From Streptomyces liangshanensis (GTDB lineage Bacteria > Actinomycetota > Actinomycetes > Streptomycetales > Streptomycetaceae): DNA of 64,000 bases. The notes beneath the pieces were generated by a model. That model was not told the origin of the DNA, made no database searches, and saw only the letters and a program-made list of their open reading frames with translations. The DNA lies in NCBI RefSeq assembly GCF_011694815.1, contig NZ_CP050177.1, forward strand, positions 1,116,001-1,180,000. The letters are read 5' to 3'. Positions 34,729 through 43,790 of this stretch are shown one piece after another. The position numbers and the translations under genes were made by a program. Numbering within the stretch: the stretch's first letter is position 1; each line of letters begins with the position of its first letter.

Positions 34729-36076
34729 CGAGTGCCTCCCTGGGGGCCGGGACGTGGTGGCGGGGGTGGACGGGCCGGATGAGTTCGTTGGCCACGAAGC
34801 CGACGACGAGCAGGCCGATCATGATGGTGAGCGAGACCCCGTAGAGCCCGGATCCGCTCTTGCCGGCCTTCTCCTGGCTGTCGGCGACCCAGTTCACGAT
34901 GAGCGGGCCGAGGACGCCGGCGGTGGACCAGGCGGTCAGCAGGCGGCCGTGGATGGCGCCCACCTGGTAGGTGCCGAAGAGGTCCTTGAGGTACGCGGGG
35001 GCCGTGGCGAAGCCGCCTCCGTAGAACGACAGGATGACCAGCGCGCAGACGACGAAGAGCGGCTTGGAGGAGTCGCCGAACCGGGCGATCAGGAGGTACA
35101 TCACGGCGCCGACGCCGAGGTAGACGCGGTAGACGTTCTTGCGGCCGAGCAGGTCGGAGGCGGAGGACCAGCCGATGCGGCCCGCCATGTTGGCGGCGGA
35201 CAGCAGCGCGACGAAGCCGGCCGACGCGGAGATCGAGACGGGGGTGCTCGTCCCGGCGAAAAAGTCGGTGATCATCGGGGCGGCCTTCTCCAGGATCCCG
35301 ATGCCGGCGGTGACGTTCATGCAGAGCACGACCCACAGGCACCAGAACTGGGGCGTCCGTACGGCGGATCTCGCCGAGACCTGGGCGGTGGAGATCAGGG
35401 ATCCGGCCGGGCGCGCCTTGGTGTCCGCAGCTTCCGCGGCGGCCGCAGCGTCCGGCGTCGGCTGCCGGTAGCCCTGCGGTGGTACGCGGATGAGCAGGAC
35501 GCCCAGCGACATGAAGACGGCGTAGACGAGGCCGTGCACGAGGAAGGCGTACGCGATGCCCGTGCTGTCGGCGCCGAAGGACTCCAGCATCTGCGCGGAC
35601 CAGGGCGAGGCGATGAGCGCGCCGCCGCCGAATCCCATGATCGCTATGCCGGTGGCCATGCCGGGCCGGTCGGGGAACCACTTGATGAGCGTCGAGACAG
35701 GCGATATATACCCGATACCGAGTCCGATGCCGCCGACGAACCCGTATCCGAAGACGATCAGCCAGTACTGCTGGGTGGCCGCGCCGAGCGCGGCGAGCAG
35801 GAAGCCCGACGAGAAACAGCTCAGGGCGACGGTCATCGCCCAGCGGGGGCCGTTGCGCTCGACGAGGGTGCCGCCGAAGGCCGCCGACAGGCCGAGCATG
35901 ACGATGCCGAGCTGGAAGGGGAGCGCGCTCTGGGTGCCGGAGAGGTCCAGGGCGGACTCGAGTGGGGGTTTGAAGACGCTCCAGGCGTAGGCCTGGCCGA
36001 TCGAGAGGTGCACCGACAGCGCCGCTGGTGGGACCAGCCAACGGCTCCAGCCGGCGGGTGCGAGAGGTGGGGTCAT
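34691..36076 (-). CDS. OxlT-like oxalate/formate antiporter family MFS transporter
   Basis: A 461-residue transporter with about 12 membrane segments. Start MTPPLAPAGWSRWLVPPAAL at 36076; the longer frame would run through the predicted operator and is rejected. Family landmarks: LSIGQAYAWSVFKPPLE (first-helix pattern of OFA proteins), GYGFVGGIGLGIGYISPVSTLIKWFPDRPGMATG, MAGRIGWSSASDLLGRK, and FYGGGFATAPAYLKDLFG. It is more OxlT-like than the tandem pair at 5.7-8.5 kb, from which it differs strongly, so the window codes for two types of OFA carriers. It is divergent from the PanE-family gene with the operator 36198-36209 between them. Confidence 0.91.
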   Translation of the reverse strand: MTPPLAPAGWSRWLVPPAALSVHLSIGQAYAWSVFKPPLESALDLSGTQSALPFQLGIVMLGLSAAFGGTLVERNGPRWAMTVALSCFSSGFLLAALGAATQQYWLIVFGYGFVGGIGLGIGYISPVSTLIKWFPDRPGMATGIAIMGFGGGALIASPWSAQMLESFGADSTGIAYAFLVHGLVYAVFMSLGVLLIRVPPQGYRQPTPDAAAAAEAADTKARPAGSLISTAQVSARSAVRTPQFWCLWVVLCMNVTAGIGILEKAAPMITDFFAGTSTPVSISASAGFVALLSAANMAGRIGWSSASDLLGRKNVYRVYLGVGAVMYLLIARFGDSSKPLFVVCALVILSFYGGGFATAPAYLKDLFGTYQVGAIHGRLLTAWSTAGVLGPLIVNWVADSQEKAGKSGSGLYGVSLTIMIGLLVVGFVANELIRPVHPRHHVPAPREALDDHVTSEQRHGA

Positions 36077-36197
36077 GGTCGCGAACTCTAAGAACGGCCC
36101 GACCCATTGGGAAGATCGAAGCCGGAGTTCACGCAAGATCCACGCAGGAGTTTGCCTACTGCATACCGAAGCGGAGCCTTGTAGGCCAGGACTCCAT

Positions 36198-36209
36198 ACT
36201 GTAGACAAT
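36198..36209 (+). promoter_or_regulatory. GntR-type operator between transporter and PanE-family gene
   Basis: ACTGTAGACAAT, preceded by CAT as at 37396-37398 in part. It differs at two bases from the identical pair at 3596 and 37399 and at one base from the gntR site. It lies 122 bases upstream of the transporter start and 71 bases upstream of the PanE-family start, within their shared promoter region. Confidence 0.68.
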
Positions 36210-36279
36210 ATATCGTCGACACGAAAGTAAGTGTGACCCTTCCCTCGGTCCCCCCTCAAACCGAACGGAGAGCCCCACA

Positions 36280-37251
36280 GTGAAAGTCGCAGTTGTCGGA
36301 GCCGGAGCGATCGGCGCCTACGTGGGAGCCGCGCTCGATCGAGCCGGCGCCGAAGTTCACCTCATAGCCCGTGGACCGCACCTCGCGGCCATGCGGCAGG
36401 ACGGAGTCAGGGTGTTGAGCCCGCGCGGGGATTGGACCGCACGGGTGCACGCCACCGAACGACCGGAGGACATCGGTCCGGTCGACTATGTGTTCCTGGG
36501 GCTCAAGGCCAACTCCTACGCGGCGTGCGGGCCGCTGGTGAAGCCTCTGCTCCATGACGGGACGGCGGTCATCGCCGCCCAGAACGGGATCCCCTGGTGG
36601 TACTTCCACGGGCACGGGGGTCCGCACGACGGCACTCGGATCGAGAGCGTCGATCCGGGCGGCTCGGTCAGCGCCGTACTGCCACCCGAACGTGCGATCG
36701 GGTGCGTGGTCTACGCCGCTACGGAGCTGGAGGGGCCCGGCGTCGTCCGGCACCTCGAAGGCACCCGGTTCTCCATCGGGGAGCCGGACCGCTCGGTGTC
36801 GAAGCGCTGTCTCGAATTCAGCGAGGCGATGCAGGCGGGCGGACTCAAATGTCCCGTCGAGCCCGAGTTGCGTGACGACATCTGGATCAAGCTCCTCGGA
36901 AACATCTCGTTCAACCCCATCAGCGCACTGACCCGCGCCACCATGCGGGAGATGTGCCTGCACCGCAGCACACGCCAGGTCATCGAGATGATGATGGCCG
37001 AAACCCTGAGCGTCGCTGAGGCATTGGGCTGCCACCCCGACATCTCCATCGAGCGGAGGCTGGCCGGCGCGGAACGCGTCGGCGACCACCGGACGTCGAC
37101 CCTCCAGGATCTGGAGAAGGGCAAACCGCTCGAGCTCGACGTCCTGCTCGCCGCCGTCGTGGAACTCGCCGAGATCACCGGCGTTCCGGTGCCCACCCTC
37201 CGTACGGTGGACGCCATTTCGGATCTGCTGGCCCAGGGCGCGGCGGCCTGA
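36280..37251 (+). CDS. 2-Dehydropantoate 2-reductase (PanE) family protein; candidate oxalyl-CoA reductase
   Basis: A 323-residue NADPH-dependent ketopantoate-reductase-family enzyme. N-terminal MKVAVVGAGAIGAYVGAAL is the dinucleotide-binding loop; VFLGLKANSY holds the first family lysine (K76), AAQNGIPWW the conserved Asn-Gly pair, and LRDDIWIKLLGNISFNPIS gives the catalytic lysine K204 with N208 and N212. Real pantothenate genes are absent nearby. In Methylobacterium extorquens a PanE homologue (PanE2) in an oxalate locus reduces oxalyl-CoA to glyoxylate; the same role would explain this gene between an OxlT-like carrier and formate dehydrogenase. GGAGAG precedes the ATG. Other 2-keto acid reductions remain possible. 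Confidence 0.85.
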   Translation: MKVAVVGAGAIGAYVGAALDRAGAEVHLIARGPHLAAMRQDGVRVLSPRGDWTARVHATERPEDIGPVDYVFLGLKANSYAACGPLVKPLLHDGTAVIAAQNGIPWWYFHGHGGPHDGTRIESVDPGGSVSAVLPPERAIGCVVYAATELEGPGVVRHLEGTRFSIGEPDRSVSKRCLEFSEAMQAGGLKCPVEPELRDDIWIKLLGNISFNPISALTRATMREMCLHRSTRQVIEMMMAETLSVAEALGCHPDISIERRLAGAERVGDHRTSTLQDLEKGKPLELDVLLAAVVELAEITGVPVPTLRTVDAISDLLAQGAAA

Positions 37252-37398
37252 CCCCCCTCGGAATCCGGGCCGGCTGACACGGAACACACCGTCGTCCGCC
37301 CCGGAACCACCCCGGCCGACGGCCGCGCTCATTCATCCAAGGTCAATTCCGGGCCAGTTCTGTCCGTGGGGTTCCCTTTACCTACGCGACTACAGAAT

Positions 37399-37410
37399 AC
37401 TGTATGCAAT
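37399..37410 (+). promoter_or_regulatory. GntR-type operator before the formate dehydrogenase operon
   Basis: ACTGTATGCAAT, identical to 3596-3607, preceded by TACAGAAT. It ends 37 bases before the GTG start at 37448. Because the ATG of the longest frame (37409) lies within this site, the downstream GTG with its AGGAG is the better start. Confidence 0.7.
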
Positions 37411-37447
37411 GGGCGCGGCCGTCGGTCACCACTCACAGGAGCGCAGC

Positions 37448-39403
37448 GTGAAGAAGCGAGAGCGCACACCGAAAACCTATGCCCGCATCACCCATCCGAT
37501 GGTGCGGGACGAGAAGGGCGGACCCCTCCGCCGCGCCAGCTGGGACGAGGCCCTGGACCGGGCCGCCGAGGGCCTGGGCGCCGCACGCGGCTCCTTCGGG
37601 ATGCTCTCCTGCGCCCGGGCCACCAACGAGATGAACTACGTCGCGCAGAAGTTCACCCGCGTGGTGATGGGCACCAACAACGTGGACTCTTGCAACCGGA
37701 CCTGTCACGCGCCCAGTGTGGCCGGGCTGTCCGCGGTCTTCGGCTCCGGTGGCGGCACCTCGTCGTACGGCGAGGTCGACCACACCGACCTGATCCTGAT
37801 GTGGGGCTCCAACGCCCGCTTCGCGCACCCCATCTTCTTCCAGCACGTGCTCCGGGGCATCAGGAACGGCGCGCGCATGTACGCCGTCGACCCCCGCCGC
37901 ACCTCCACCGCCGAGTGGGCCGAGAGCTGGCTCGGGCTGAACGTCGGTACGGACATCCCGCTGGCCCACGCGGTCGGCCGCGAGATCATCCACGCGGGCC
38001 TGCACAACACGTCGTTCATCGAGCGCGCGACCACCGGCTTCGAGGAGTACGCGGCCGAGGTCGAGCCGTGGACGCTCGCGGTGGCGGAGAAGGTCACCGG
38101 CGTGCCGGCCGAGGCGATCCGCGACCTCGCCCACGCCTACGCCCGCGCCGAACGCGCCCAGTTGTGCTGGACGCTCGGGATCACCGAGCACCACAACGGC
38201 ACGGACAACGTCCGCGCGCTGATCAACCTGTCGCTGCTCACCGGACACGTCGGGCGCTACGGCTCCGGCGTGCAGCCGCTCCGCGGCCAGAACAACGTGC
38301 AGGGCGGTGGTGACATGGGGGCCATCCCCAACCGACTGCCCGGCTTCCAGGACATCCTGGAGCCCGCGATCAGGACCAAGTTCGAGACCGCCTGGGACAC
38401 CGTCATCCAGCCCGAGTACGGGATGACGCTGACCCAGATGTTCGAGGCGATGGAGACGGGTGAGCTGAAGGCCGTCTACTGCATCGGCGAGAACCCGGCC
38501 CAGTCCGAGGCCGACAGCGAGCAGGCCGTCGAGCGCATGAAGAAGCTCGACTGCCTCGTGGTGCAGGACATCTTCCTCACCGCGACCGCCGAGCTGGCCG
38601 ACGTGATCCTGCCCGCCACCGCCGCCTGGGCGGAGACGGACGGCACCACCACCAACAGCGAGCGCCGCGTCCAGCGGGTCCGCAAGGCGGTCGAGCCGCC
38701 GGGCGAGGCACGCGAGGACATCGACATCATCTGCGACCTGGCGGGCCGCCTCGGGCACCCCTGGAAGTACGCGGACGCCGAATCGGTCTGGAACGAGCTG
38801 CGTTCGGTGTCACCCGACCACTACGGCATGACGTACGAGCGGCTCGCGGAGCACCAGGGCATCCAGTGGCCCTGCCCCGACACCGACAAGATCGAGCCCA
38901 CGTACCTGCACGGCCGGCTCTGGGACGAGGACCCCGCCAAGCGCGGGCGGCTCGCGCCCTTCGGCATCGTCAAGCACGACCCGCCGGTCGACCTGACGGA
39001 CGATCAGTACCCGATCAGGCTCACCACGGGCCGCCGCCTCGACTCGTACAACACCGGTGTGCAGACCGGGAGTTTCGCCTCCCCGCTGCGCCGCGGCGAG
39101 TACGTGGAGCTGTGCCCCGAGGACGCCGAGCGGTACGGCGTGTCGGTCGGCGAGGAGGTACGGATCTCGTCGCGGCGCGGCACGGTCCAGGCCCCCGTGT
39201 GGGTGGATCCCGGGCTGCGCCCCGGACTTGCCTTCATGACCATGCACTTCCCGGACGAGGTGGACACCAACCAGCTGACCATCGAGGCCAACTGCCCGAT
39301 CGCGGGGACCGCCGAGTTCAAGGCGTCCGCGATCCGCATCGAGAAGCTGCCCGTGTCCGGACCCGCCTCCGGGCTCGTGTCCGCGCCGGCCGTGAGGAGC
39401 TGA
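37448..39403 (+). CDS. Formate dehydrogenase catalytic subunit, molybdopterin part (lacks N-terminal Fe-S domain)
   Basis: A 651-residue MopB-type oxidoreductase that should oxidise formate at a bis-molybdopterin-guanine-dinucleotide Mo centre. Start GTG 37448 (MKKRERTPKTYARITHPMVR) with AGGAG (37437-37441) six bases ahead. The Mo ligand is C86 in DSCNRTCHAPS with H87, equal to the Sec/Cys-His of other formate dehydrogenases. Further: DLILMWGSNARFAHP, GITEHHNGTDN, YCIGENPAQSEAD, DVILPATAAWAETDGT, and a C-terminal molybdopterin-dinucleotide-binding fold (TTGRRLDSYNTGVQT). The 4Fe-4S domain that normally begins these proteins is missing; its sequence is found at the end of the protein encoded at 41456-42313. 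First gene of the operon. Confidence 0.9.
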   Translation: MKKRERTPKTYARITHPMVRDEKGGPLRRASWDEALDRAAEGLGAARGSFGMLSCARATNEMNYVAQKFTRVVMGTNNVDSCNRTCHAPSVAGLSAVFGSGGGTSSYGEVDHTDLILMWGSNARFAHPIFFQHVLRGIRNGARMYAVDPRRTSTAEWAESWLGLNVGTDIPLAHAVGREIIHAGLHNTSFIERATTGFEEYAAEVEPWTLAVAEKVTGVPAEAIRDLAHAYARAERAQLCWTLGITEHHNGTDNVRALINLSLLTGHVGRYGSGVQPLRGQNNVQGGGDMGAIPNRLPGFQDILEPAIRTKFETAWDTVIQPEYGMTLTQMFEAMETGELKAVYCIGENPAQSEADSEQAVERMKKLDCLVVQDIFLTATAELADVILPATAAWAETDGTTTNSERRVQRVRKAVEPPGEAREDIDIICDLAGRLGHPWKYADAESVWNELRSVSPDHYGMTYERLAEHQGIQWPCPDTDKIEPTYLHGRLWDEDPAKRGRLAPFGIVKHDPPVDLTDDQYPIRLTTGRRLDSYNTGVQTGSFASPLRRGEYVELCPEDAERYGVSVGEEVRISSRRGTVQAPVWVDPGLRPGLAFMTMHFPDEVDTNQLTIEANCPIAGTAEFKASAIRIEKLPVSGPASGLVSAPAVRS

Positions 39404-39410
39404 AGGATCA

Positions 39411-41459
39411 GTGGATCTGCACTTCGGTGACAGCAAGCCCACCGACGAGGAGCGGGCGGCGGTCGACTCGCTGCTCGGCCTGCCCACCTCGGCGTGGGAG
39501 GGCGCGGACGACCGTACCGACTCGGACCTGCGCTGGGCACGGGGCGGCCGCGAGGCACGGGAGCGGCGGGACCTGCTGCTGCCGGGGCTGCACGCCATCA
39601 ACGACCGGATCGGCTGGATCAGCGAGGGCGCCCTCGACTACCTGTGCCGGCGGCTGACCGTGCCGCCGGCGGAGGCGTACGGGGTCGCCACGTTCTACGC
39701 GATGTTCGCGGTCAAGCCGCGCCCGGCGAAGGTCCTGCACGTCTGTACGGACCTGGCCTGCGCGAGCAAGGGCTCGGCGGCGGTCTGCGCCGGGCTCGAA
39801 GAGCGCCTGGGCGCGGCCGGTTCGGCGGCGGGCGGCCTCGTCTGGCAGCCGAGCCCCTGTCTGGGCCTGTGCGAGCGGGCCCCGGCGGCGCTGGTCATCC
39901 AGGCCGGCGTCCCGTCCGACGAGGGCTCCGCGCCCCAGCCCCCGGCGGCCCCCGGGGCCACCGAGAGGGTCCAGCTCGGCGGCGCCCGGCCGTCCTGGCC
40001 GGCCGGCGCGAACCCGGCGGGCCCGGCCCGCGCGGCCAACGGCGTCTCCGTCACGGCCCCCCTGCCGTCGAGCCCGGCGGGCCTCCCGGTCGGCGGACAG
40101 GCCGCCGAGGCGGCCCCCCGCCGTTACGCCACCGCCGTCATCGCCCCCGCCACCCCCGAGGCCCTCGTCCTCGCGGGGGCGGAACCCGCGGCGGCCCCGG
40201 CGGAGCCCGCCGCGGCCCTCGCCGTACCGCAGGCGGGGCAGCCGGGCCTGTCGCTGCTCTCCCGGGTCGGCGTGGTCGACCCGTACAGCCTCGACGACTA
40301 CCGCGCGCACGACGGCTACCGCGCCCTGCGCCGGGCCTTCGACCTCGGCCCCGCCGGGGTCATCCGGGAGGTCACGGACGCCGGCCTGGTGGGCCGCGGC
40401 GGCGCCGCGTTCCCCACGGGCCGCAAGTGGCAGGCCACCGCCTCGCAGCCGGTGCGCCAGCACTACCTGGTCTGCAACGCCGACGAATCCGAGCCGGGCA
40501 CCTTCAAGGACCGCGTGGTCATGGAGGGCGACCCGTACGCGCTGATCGAGTCCATGACGATCGCCGGGTACGCGGTCGGCGCCGACCGGGGCTACCTCTA
40601 CCTGCGCGGCGAGTACCCGCGCGCGCTGCGGCTGCTCCAGCACGCGATCGACCAGGCGCGCGCCCGGGGCTTCCTCGGGGACGACATCCTCGGCCAGGGG
40701 TACGCCTTCGACATCGAGATCCGGCGCGGCGCCGGGGCGTACATCTGCGGTGAGGAGACCGCGCTGTTCAACTCCATCGAGGGCTACCGCGGCGAGCCGC
40801 GGTCCAAGCCGCCCTTCCCGGTGGAGAGCGGCCTGTTCGGCAAGCCGACGGCCGAGAACAACGTCGAGACGCTGATCAACGTGCTGCCCATCCTGAACCA
40901 GGGCGCGGCCGCGTACGCCGCGATCGGCACGGGCCAGTCCACCGGGCCGAAGCTGTTCTGCGTCTCGGGCAACGTCGGCAAGCCGGGCATCTACGAGCTG
41001 CCGTTCGGCGCCACGCTCGGGGAGCTGCTGGAGCTGGCCGAGGCCCCCGACACCATGCGGGCCATCCTGCTGGGCGGCGCGGCGGGCGGTTTCGTACGCC
41101 CCGACGAGCTGGACATCCCACTCACCTTCGAGGGGACGAGGGCGGCCGGTACGACCCTGGGATCCGGCGTGGTGCTGGTCCTGGACGACACCGTGCCGCT
41201 GCCGAAGATGCTGGTGCGGGTCGCGGAGTTCTTCCGCGACGAGTCCTGCGGCCAGTGCGTGCCGTGCCGGGTCGGCACGGTGCGCCAGGAGGAGGCGCTG
41301 CACCGGATCGTGGACAAGACCGGTGAGGATGCCGCCGAGGACATCGCGCTGCTGCGCGAGGTCGGCGCGGCCATGAAGGACGCCTCGATCTGCGGTCTGG
41401 GACAGACCGCCTGGAGTGCCGTCGAGTCAGCCATCGATCGACTGGGGGCCTACAAGTGA
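39411..41459 (+). CDS. Fused NuoE/NuoF-like diaphorase subunit of NAD-dependent formate dehydrogenase
   Basis: A 682-residue fusion of the FdsG (NuoE-like) and FdsB (NuoF-like) subunits that passes electrons from formate to NAD+. Residues ~1-165: thioredoxin-fold 2Fe-2S domain with ligands in HVCTDLACASKG and SPCLGLCERAP. Residues ~165-275: an Ala/Pro-rich linker. Residues ~280-682: FMN/NADH-binding NuoF domain with GRGGAAFPTGRKW, GAGAYICGEETALFNSIEG, and a 4Fe-4S site ESCGQCVPCRVGT with a fourth Cys in ICGLGQTA. Starts at GTG 39411, seven bases after the catalytic gene, and its stop overlaps the next start (GTGA). Cytoplasmic, no membrane segment. Confidence 0.91.
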   Translation: MDLHFGDSKPTDEERAAVDSLLGLPTSAWEGADDRTDSDLRWARGGREARERRDLLLPGLHAINDRIGWISEGALDYLCRRLTVPPAEAYGVATFYAMFAVKPRPAKVLHVCTDLACASKGSAAVCAGLEERLGAAGSAAGGLVWQPSPCLGLCERAPAALVIQAGVPSDEGSAPQPPAAPGATERVQLGGARPSWPAGANPAGPARAANGVSVTAPLPSSPAGLPVGGQAAEAAPRRYATAVIAPATPEALVLAGAEPAAAPAEPAAALAVPQAGQPGLSLLSRVGVVDPYSLDDYRAHDGYRALRRAFDLGPAGVIREVTDAGLVGRGGAAFPTGRKWQATASQPVRQHYLVCNADESEPGTFKDRVVMEGDPYALIESMTIAGYAVGADRGYLYLRGEYPRALRLLQHAIDQARARGFLGDDILGQGYAFDIEIRRGAGAYICGEETALFNSIEGYRGEPRSKPPFPVESGLFGKPTAENNVETLINVLPILNQGAAAYAAIGTGQSTGPKLFCVSGNVGKPGIYELPFGATLGELLELAEAPDTMRAILLGGAAGGFVRPDELDIPLTFEGTRAAGTTLGSGVVLVLDDTVPLPKMLVRVAEFFRDESCGQCVPCRVGTVRQEEALHRIVDKTGEDAAEDIALLREVGAAMKDASICGLGQTAWSAVESAIDRLGAYK

Positions 41460-42313
41460 CCGCGATACCTCTGCAACTGCCGCGCCGGCTGCTCGAGTTC
41501 ACGCTCGACGGCCAGGAGACGCGGGTCCCCGAGGGCTCCACCCTCCTCGACGCCTGCCGGGCGGCGGGGAAGGACATCCCGACGCTGTGCGAGGGCGACA
41601 CGCTCGCGCCGAAGAACGCCTGCCGGGTGTGCGTGGTGGAGGTGGAGGGCGCGCGGGTCCTGGCGCCCGCCTGCTCGCGCAAGGCCGAGGCGGGCATGAC
41701 CGTCCTCACGGACAGCCCGCGGGCCCGGCACAGCCGGAAGATCGTCCTGGAACTCCTGGCCTCGTCCACGGACCTCTCGACCACGCCGAGGGCCGCCGAG
41801 TGGATCAAGGAGTACAAGGCGAAGCCCGAGCGCTTCGGTCCGGACGCGGCCCGGCTCGACGAGGAACCGAAGATCGACAACGATCTCTACGTCCGCGACT
41901 ACGACAAGTGCATCCAGTGCTACAAGTGTGTCGACGCGTGCGGGGAGCAGTGGCAGAATTCGTTCGCGATCTCGGTGGCGGGGCGCGGCTTCGACGCCCG
42001 TATCTCCACCGAGCACGACGCACCGCTCACCGACTCGGCCTGCGTCTACTGCGGCAACTGCATCGAGGTCTGCCCGACCGGAGCGCTCAGCTTCAAGTCG
42101 GAGTTCGACATGCGGGAGGCCGGGACGTGGAACGAAGAGATCCAGACGGAGACCACCACCATCTGCGCGTACTGCGGTGTCGGCTGCAACCTGACGCTGC
42201 ACGTGCAGGAGAATGAGATCGTCAAGGTCACGTCTCCGCACGACAATCCCGTGACGCACGGGAACCTCTGCATCAAGGGCCGCTTCGGCTTCCAGCACGT
42301 ACAGGAGCGCTGA
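41456..42313 (+). CDS. Formate dehydrogenase Fe-S subunit carrying the displaced N-terminal part of the catalytic subunit
   Basis: A 285-residue protein made of a 2Fe-2S ferredoxin domain (~10-85; CEGDTLAPKNACRVCVVEVEG and PACSR), two 4Fe-4S motifs (DKCIQCYKCVDACGEQW; SACVYCGNCIEVCPTGAL), and a terminal molybdopterin Fe4S4 domain (ICAYCGVGCNLTLHV ... NLCIKGRFGF) with the CxxCxxxC...C pattern. In NAD-dependent formate dehydrogenases such as Rhodobacter FdsA these modules form the N-terminus of the catalytic chain. Here they are a separate protein encoded last, and its end CIKGRFGFQHVQER fits the start of the 37448 product. The GTG start overlaps the previous stop. The two must assemble in trans. 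Confidence 0.9.
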   Translation: MTAIPLQLPRRLLEFTLDGQETRVPEGSTLLDACRAAGKDIPTLCEGDTLAPKNACRVCVVEVEGARVLAPACSRKAEAGMTVLTDSPRARHSRKIVLELLASSTDLSTTPRAAEWIKEYKAKPERFGPDAARLDEEPKIDNDLYVRDYDKCIQCYKCVDACGEQWQNSFAISVAGRGFDARISTEHDAPLTDSACVYCGNCIEVCPTGALSFKSEFDMREAGTWNEEIQTETTTICAYCGVGCNLTLHVQENEIVKVTSPHDNPVTHGNLCIKGRFGFQHVQER

Positions 42314-42376
42314 CCGGGGCACAGTCCTGGCCGGCCGCCGAGCACCAGCACACCGATACGAGTAGGACTGATCATC

Positions 42377-43216
42377 ATGGGACGGGTCACCGAGCGCCGC
42401 CGCACCATCCGTATCCGGGACGGAATCGTCACGACCCGCCCCGACACCCTGGTGGCCGAGGAGCCGCTGGAGATCCGGCTGAACGGCAGATCCCTCGCCA
42501 TCACGATGCGCACCCCGGGCGACGACTTCGCCCTGGCGGCGGGCTTCCTGGTGAGCGAGGGGGTGCTGGCGTCCGCGTCCGACGTGCAGTCGATCGTGTA
42601 CTGCGCGGGGGCGAAGGACGACGGGTCGAACACGTACAACGTGGTCGACGTCCGGCTCGCGCCCGGGGTCCCGGTCCCCGACATCACGCTGGAGCGCAAC
42701 GTCTACACCACTTCGTCGTGCGGGCTGTGCGGCAAGGCGAGCCTCGACGCCGTGCGGACCACAGCCCGGTTCACGATCGACGACACTCCCCCGGTCCGGC
42801 TGGAGCCGACCCTGCTCGCCGGCCTCCCCGACCGGTTGCGGGCGGCGCAGGAGGTCTTCGACCGGACCGGGGGCCTGCACGCGGCGGCGCTCTTCAGCGA
42901 GCACGGGGAGCTGCTGGACATCCGCGAGGACGTCGGCCGGCACAACGCGGTGGACAAGCTGATCGGCCGCGCGCTGCGGCAGGACCTGCTGCCGCTGTCC
43001 CGGTCGATCCTGCTGGTGTCCAGCCGGGCTTCCTTCGAACTGGCCCAGAAGGCCGTGATGGCGGGCATTCCGGTGCTCGCGGCGGTGTCGGCGCCGTCCT
43101 CCCTCGCCGTCGACCTGGCCATGGAGACGGGGCTGACCCTGGTCGGCTTCCTCCGTGGCCCCTCCATGAACGTGTACGCGGGCGACGAGCGCATCGCCCT
43201 GCACACCGGGGTGTGA
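42377..43216 (+). CDS. fdhD: Formate dehydrogenase accessory sulfurtransferase FdhD
   Basis: A 279-residue FdhD, which transfers sulfur to the Mo cofactor so that formate dehydrogenase is active. Both cysteines of the sulfur relay are present in SSCGLCGKAS (C115 and C118). Further family motifs: EEPLEIRLNGRSLAITMRTPGDD, HAAALFSEHGELLDIREDVGRHNAVDKLIG, and SSRASFELAQKAVMAGIP. Starts at ATG 42377, 63 bases after the Fe-S subunit gene and on the same strand, so it is probably in the formate dehydrogenase operon. Confidence 0.96.
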   Translation: MGRVTERRRTIRIRDGIVTTRPDTLVAEEPLEIRLNGRSLAITMRTPGDDFALAAGFLVSEGVLASASDVQSIVYCAGAKDDGSNTYNVVDVRLAPGVPVPDITLERNVYTTSSCGLCGKASLDAVRTTARFTIDDTPPVRLEPTLLAGLPDRLRAAQEVFDRTGGLHAAALFSEHGELLDIREDVGRHNAVDKLIGRALRQDLLPLSRSILLVSSRASFELAQKAVMAGIPVLAAVSAPSSLAVDLAMETGLTLVGFLRGPSMNVYAGDERIALHTGV

Positions 43217-43241
43217 CAGTCCCCGCTGCACGGGATAAGGG

Positions 43242-43277
43242 CCCGGCCGGCGGGGAGCGCCCCCTGCGTCGGCCGGG
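43242..43277. terminator. Bidirectional hairpin after fdhD
   Basis: CCCGGCCG (43242-43249) pairs with CGGCCGGG (43270-43277), with an inner CGGGG/CCCC stem. It lies between convergent fdhD and the 2Fe-2S protein gene. No T tract. Confidence 0.5.
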
Positions 43278-43346
43278 TACCTCCGGCAGCCACACCCGCT
43301 CACCGGGGTACGGGCATCCGCCCGCGCCCGTGTGAGTCCTCGCAGT

Positions 43347-43778
43347 TCACCGCCCCTGTCGGCGCCTCGCGTCCGACGGGGGCGGAATCATGTGCAGTTC
43401 CAGGGTCTCGGGCGGCGCGGCCACGCCGGGGCCACCCGCCCGGGTCCATGCGAGCAGGTCGTCCGTGCCGTCCCGGTCGAGCACCCAGCCCACCCAGGTG
43501 GCCCGGCCGCCGGCCCGGCGCCCTTCGGCGGAGGGCTGGACCACGACGACGTTCGCCTGTCCGCACGGACCGAGACAGTCGGTCGTACGGACGGCCAGCC
43601 GCCCTCCCGACGCGTCGGCGGCCTCCCGGAGCCGGGCGAGCTGGCCCGCGTGGTCGGTGCCCGGGTTCTTGGCCGCGTCACCGCAGCAACAGCCCCGGCA
43701 GACGACGAGGGTGCAGGGGCGGGGTCCGAAGCGGCGTATGCCAGGCGGCGGGGGCGAGGGCGAGGAAGGCTCTGTCAC
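43347..43778 (-). CDS. Thioredoxin-like 2Fe-2S ferredoxin-domain protein
   Basis: A 143-residue protein with the shape of thioredoxin-fold [2Fe-2S] ferredoxins: cysteine-rich VVCRGCCCGDAAK near residue 26-38 and TTDCLGPCGQANVVVVQ near 65-81. One of the first four cysteines plus the CLGPC pair would make the cluster ligands. The GTG start (MTEPSSPSP) is 12 bases after the symporter stop, so the two are one transcript. The partner enzyme is unknown; closeness to formate dehydrogenase may be chance, as the strand and operator differ. Confidence 0.8.
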   Translation of the reverse strand: MTEPSSPSPPPPGIRRFGPRPCTLVVCRGCCCGDAAKNPGTDHAGQLARLREAADASGGRLAVRTTDCLGPCGQANVVVVQPSAEGRRAGGRATWVGWVLDRDGTDDLLAWTRAGGPGVAAPPETLELHMIPPPSDARRRQGR

Positions 43779-43790
43779 CGGAGGATCTTG

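Noticed and set aside
37409..37447. ATG 37409 as start of the formate dehydrogenase subunit
   Set aside because: It lies within the operator copy and lacks a ribosome binding site; GTG 37448 with AGGAG is better.
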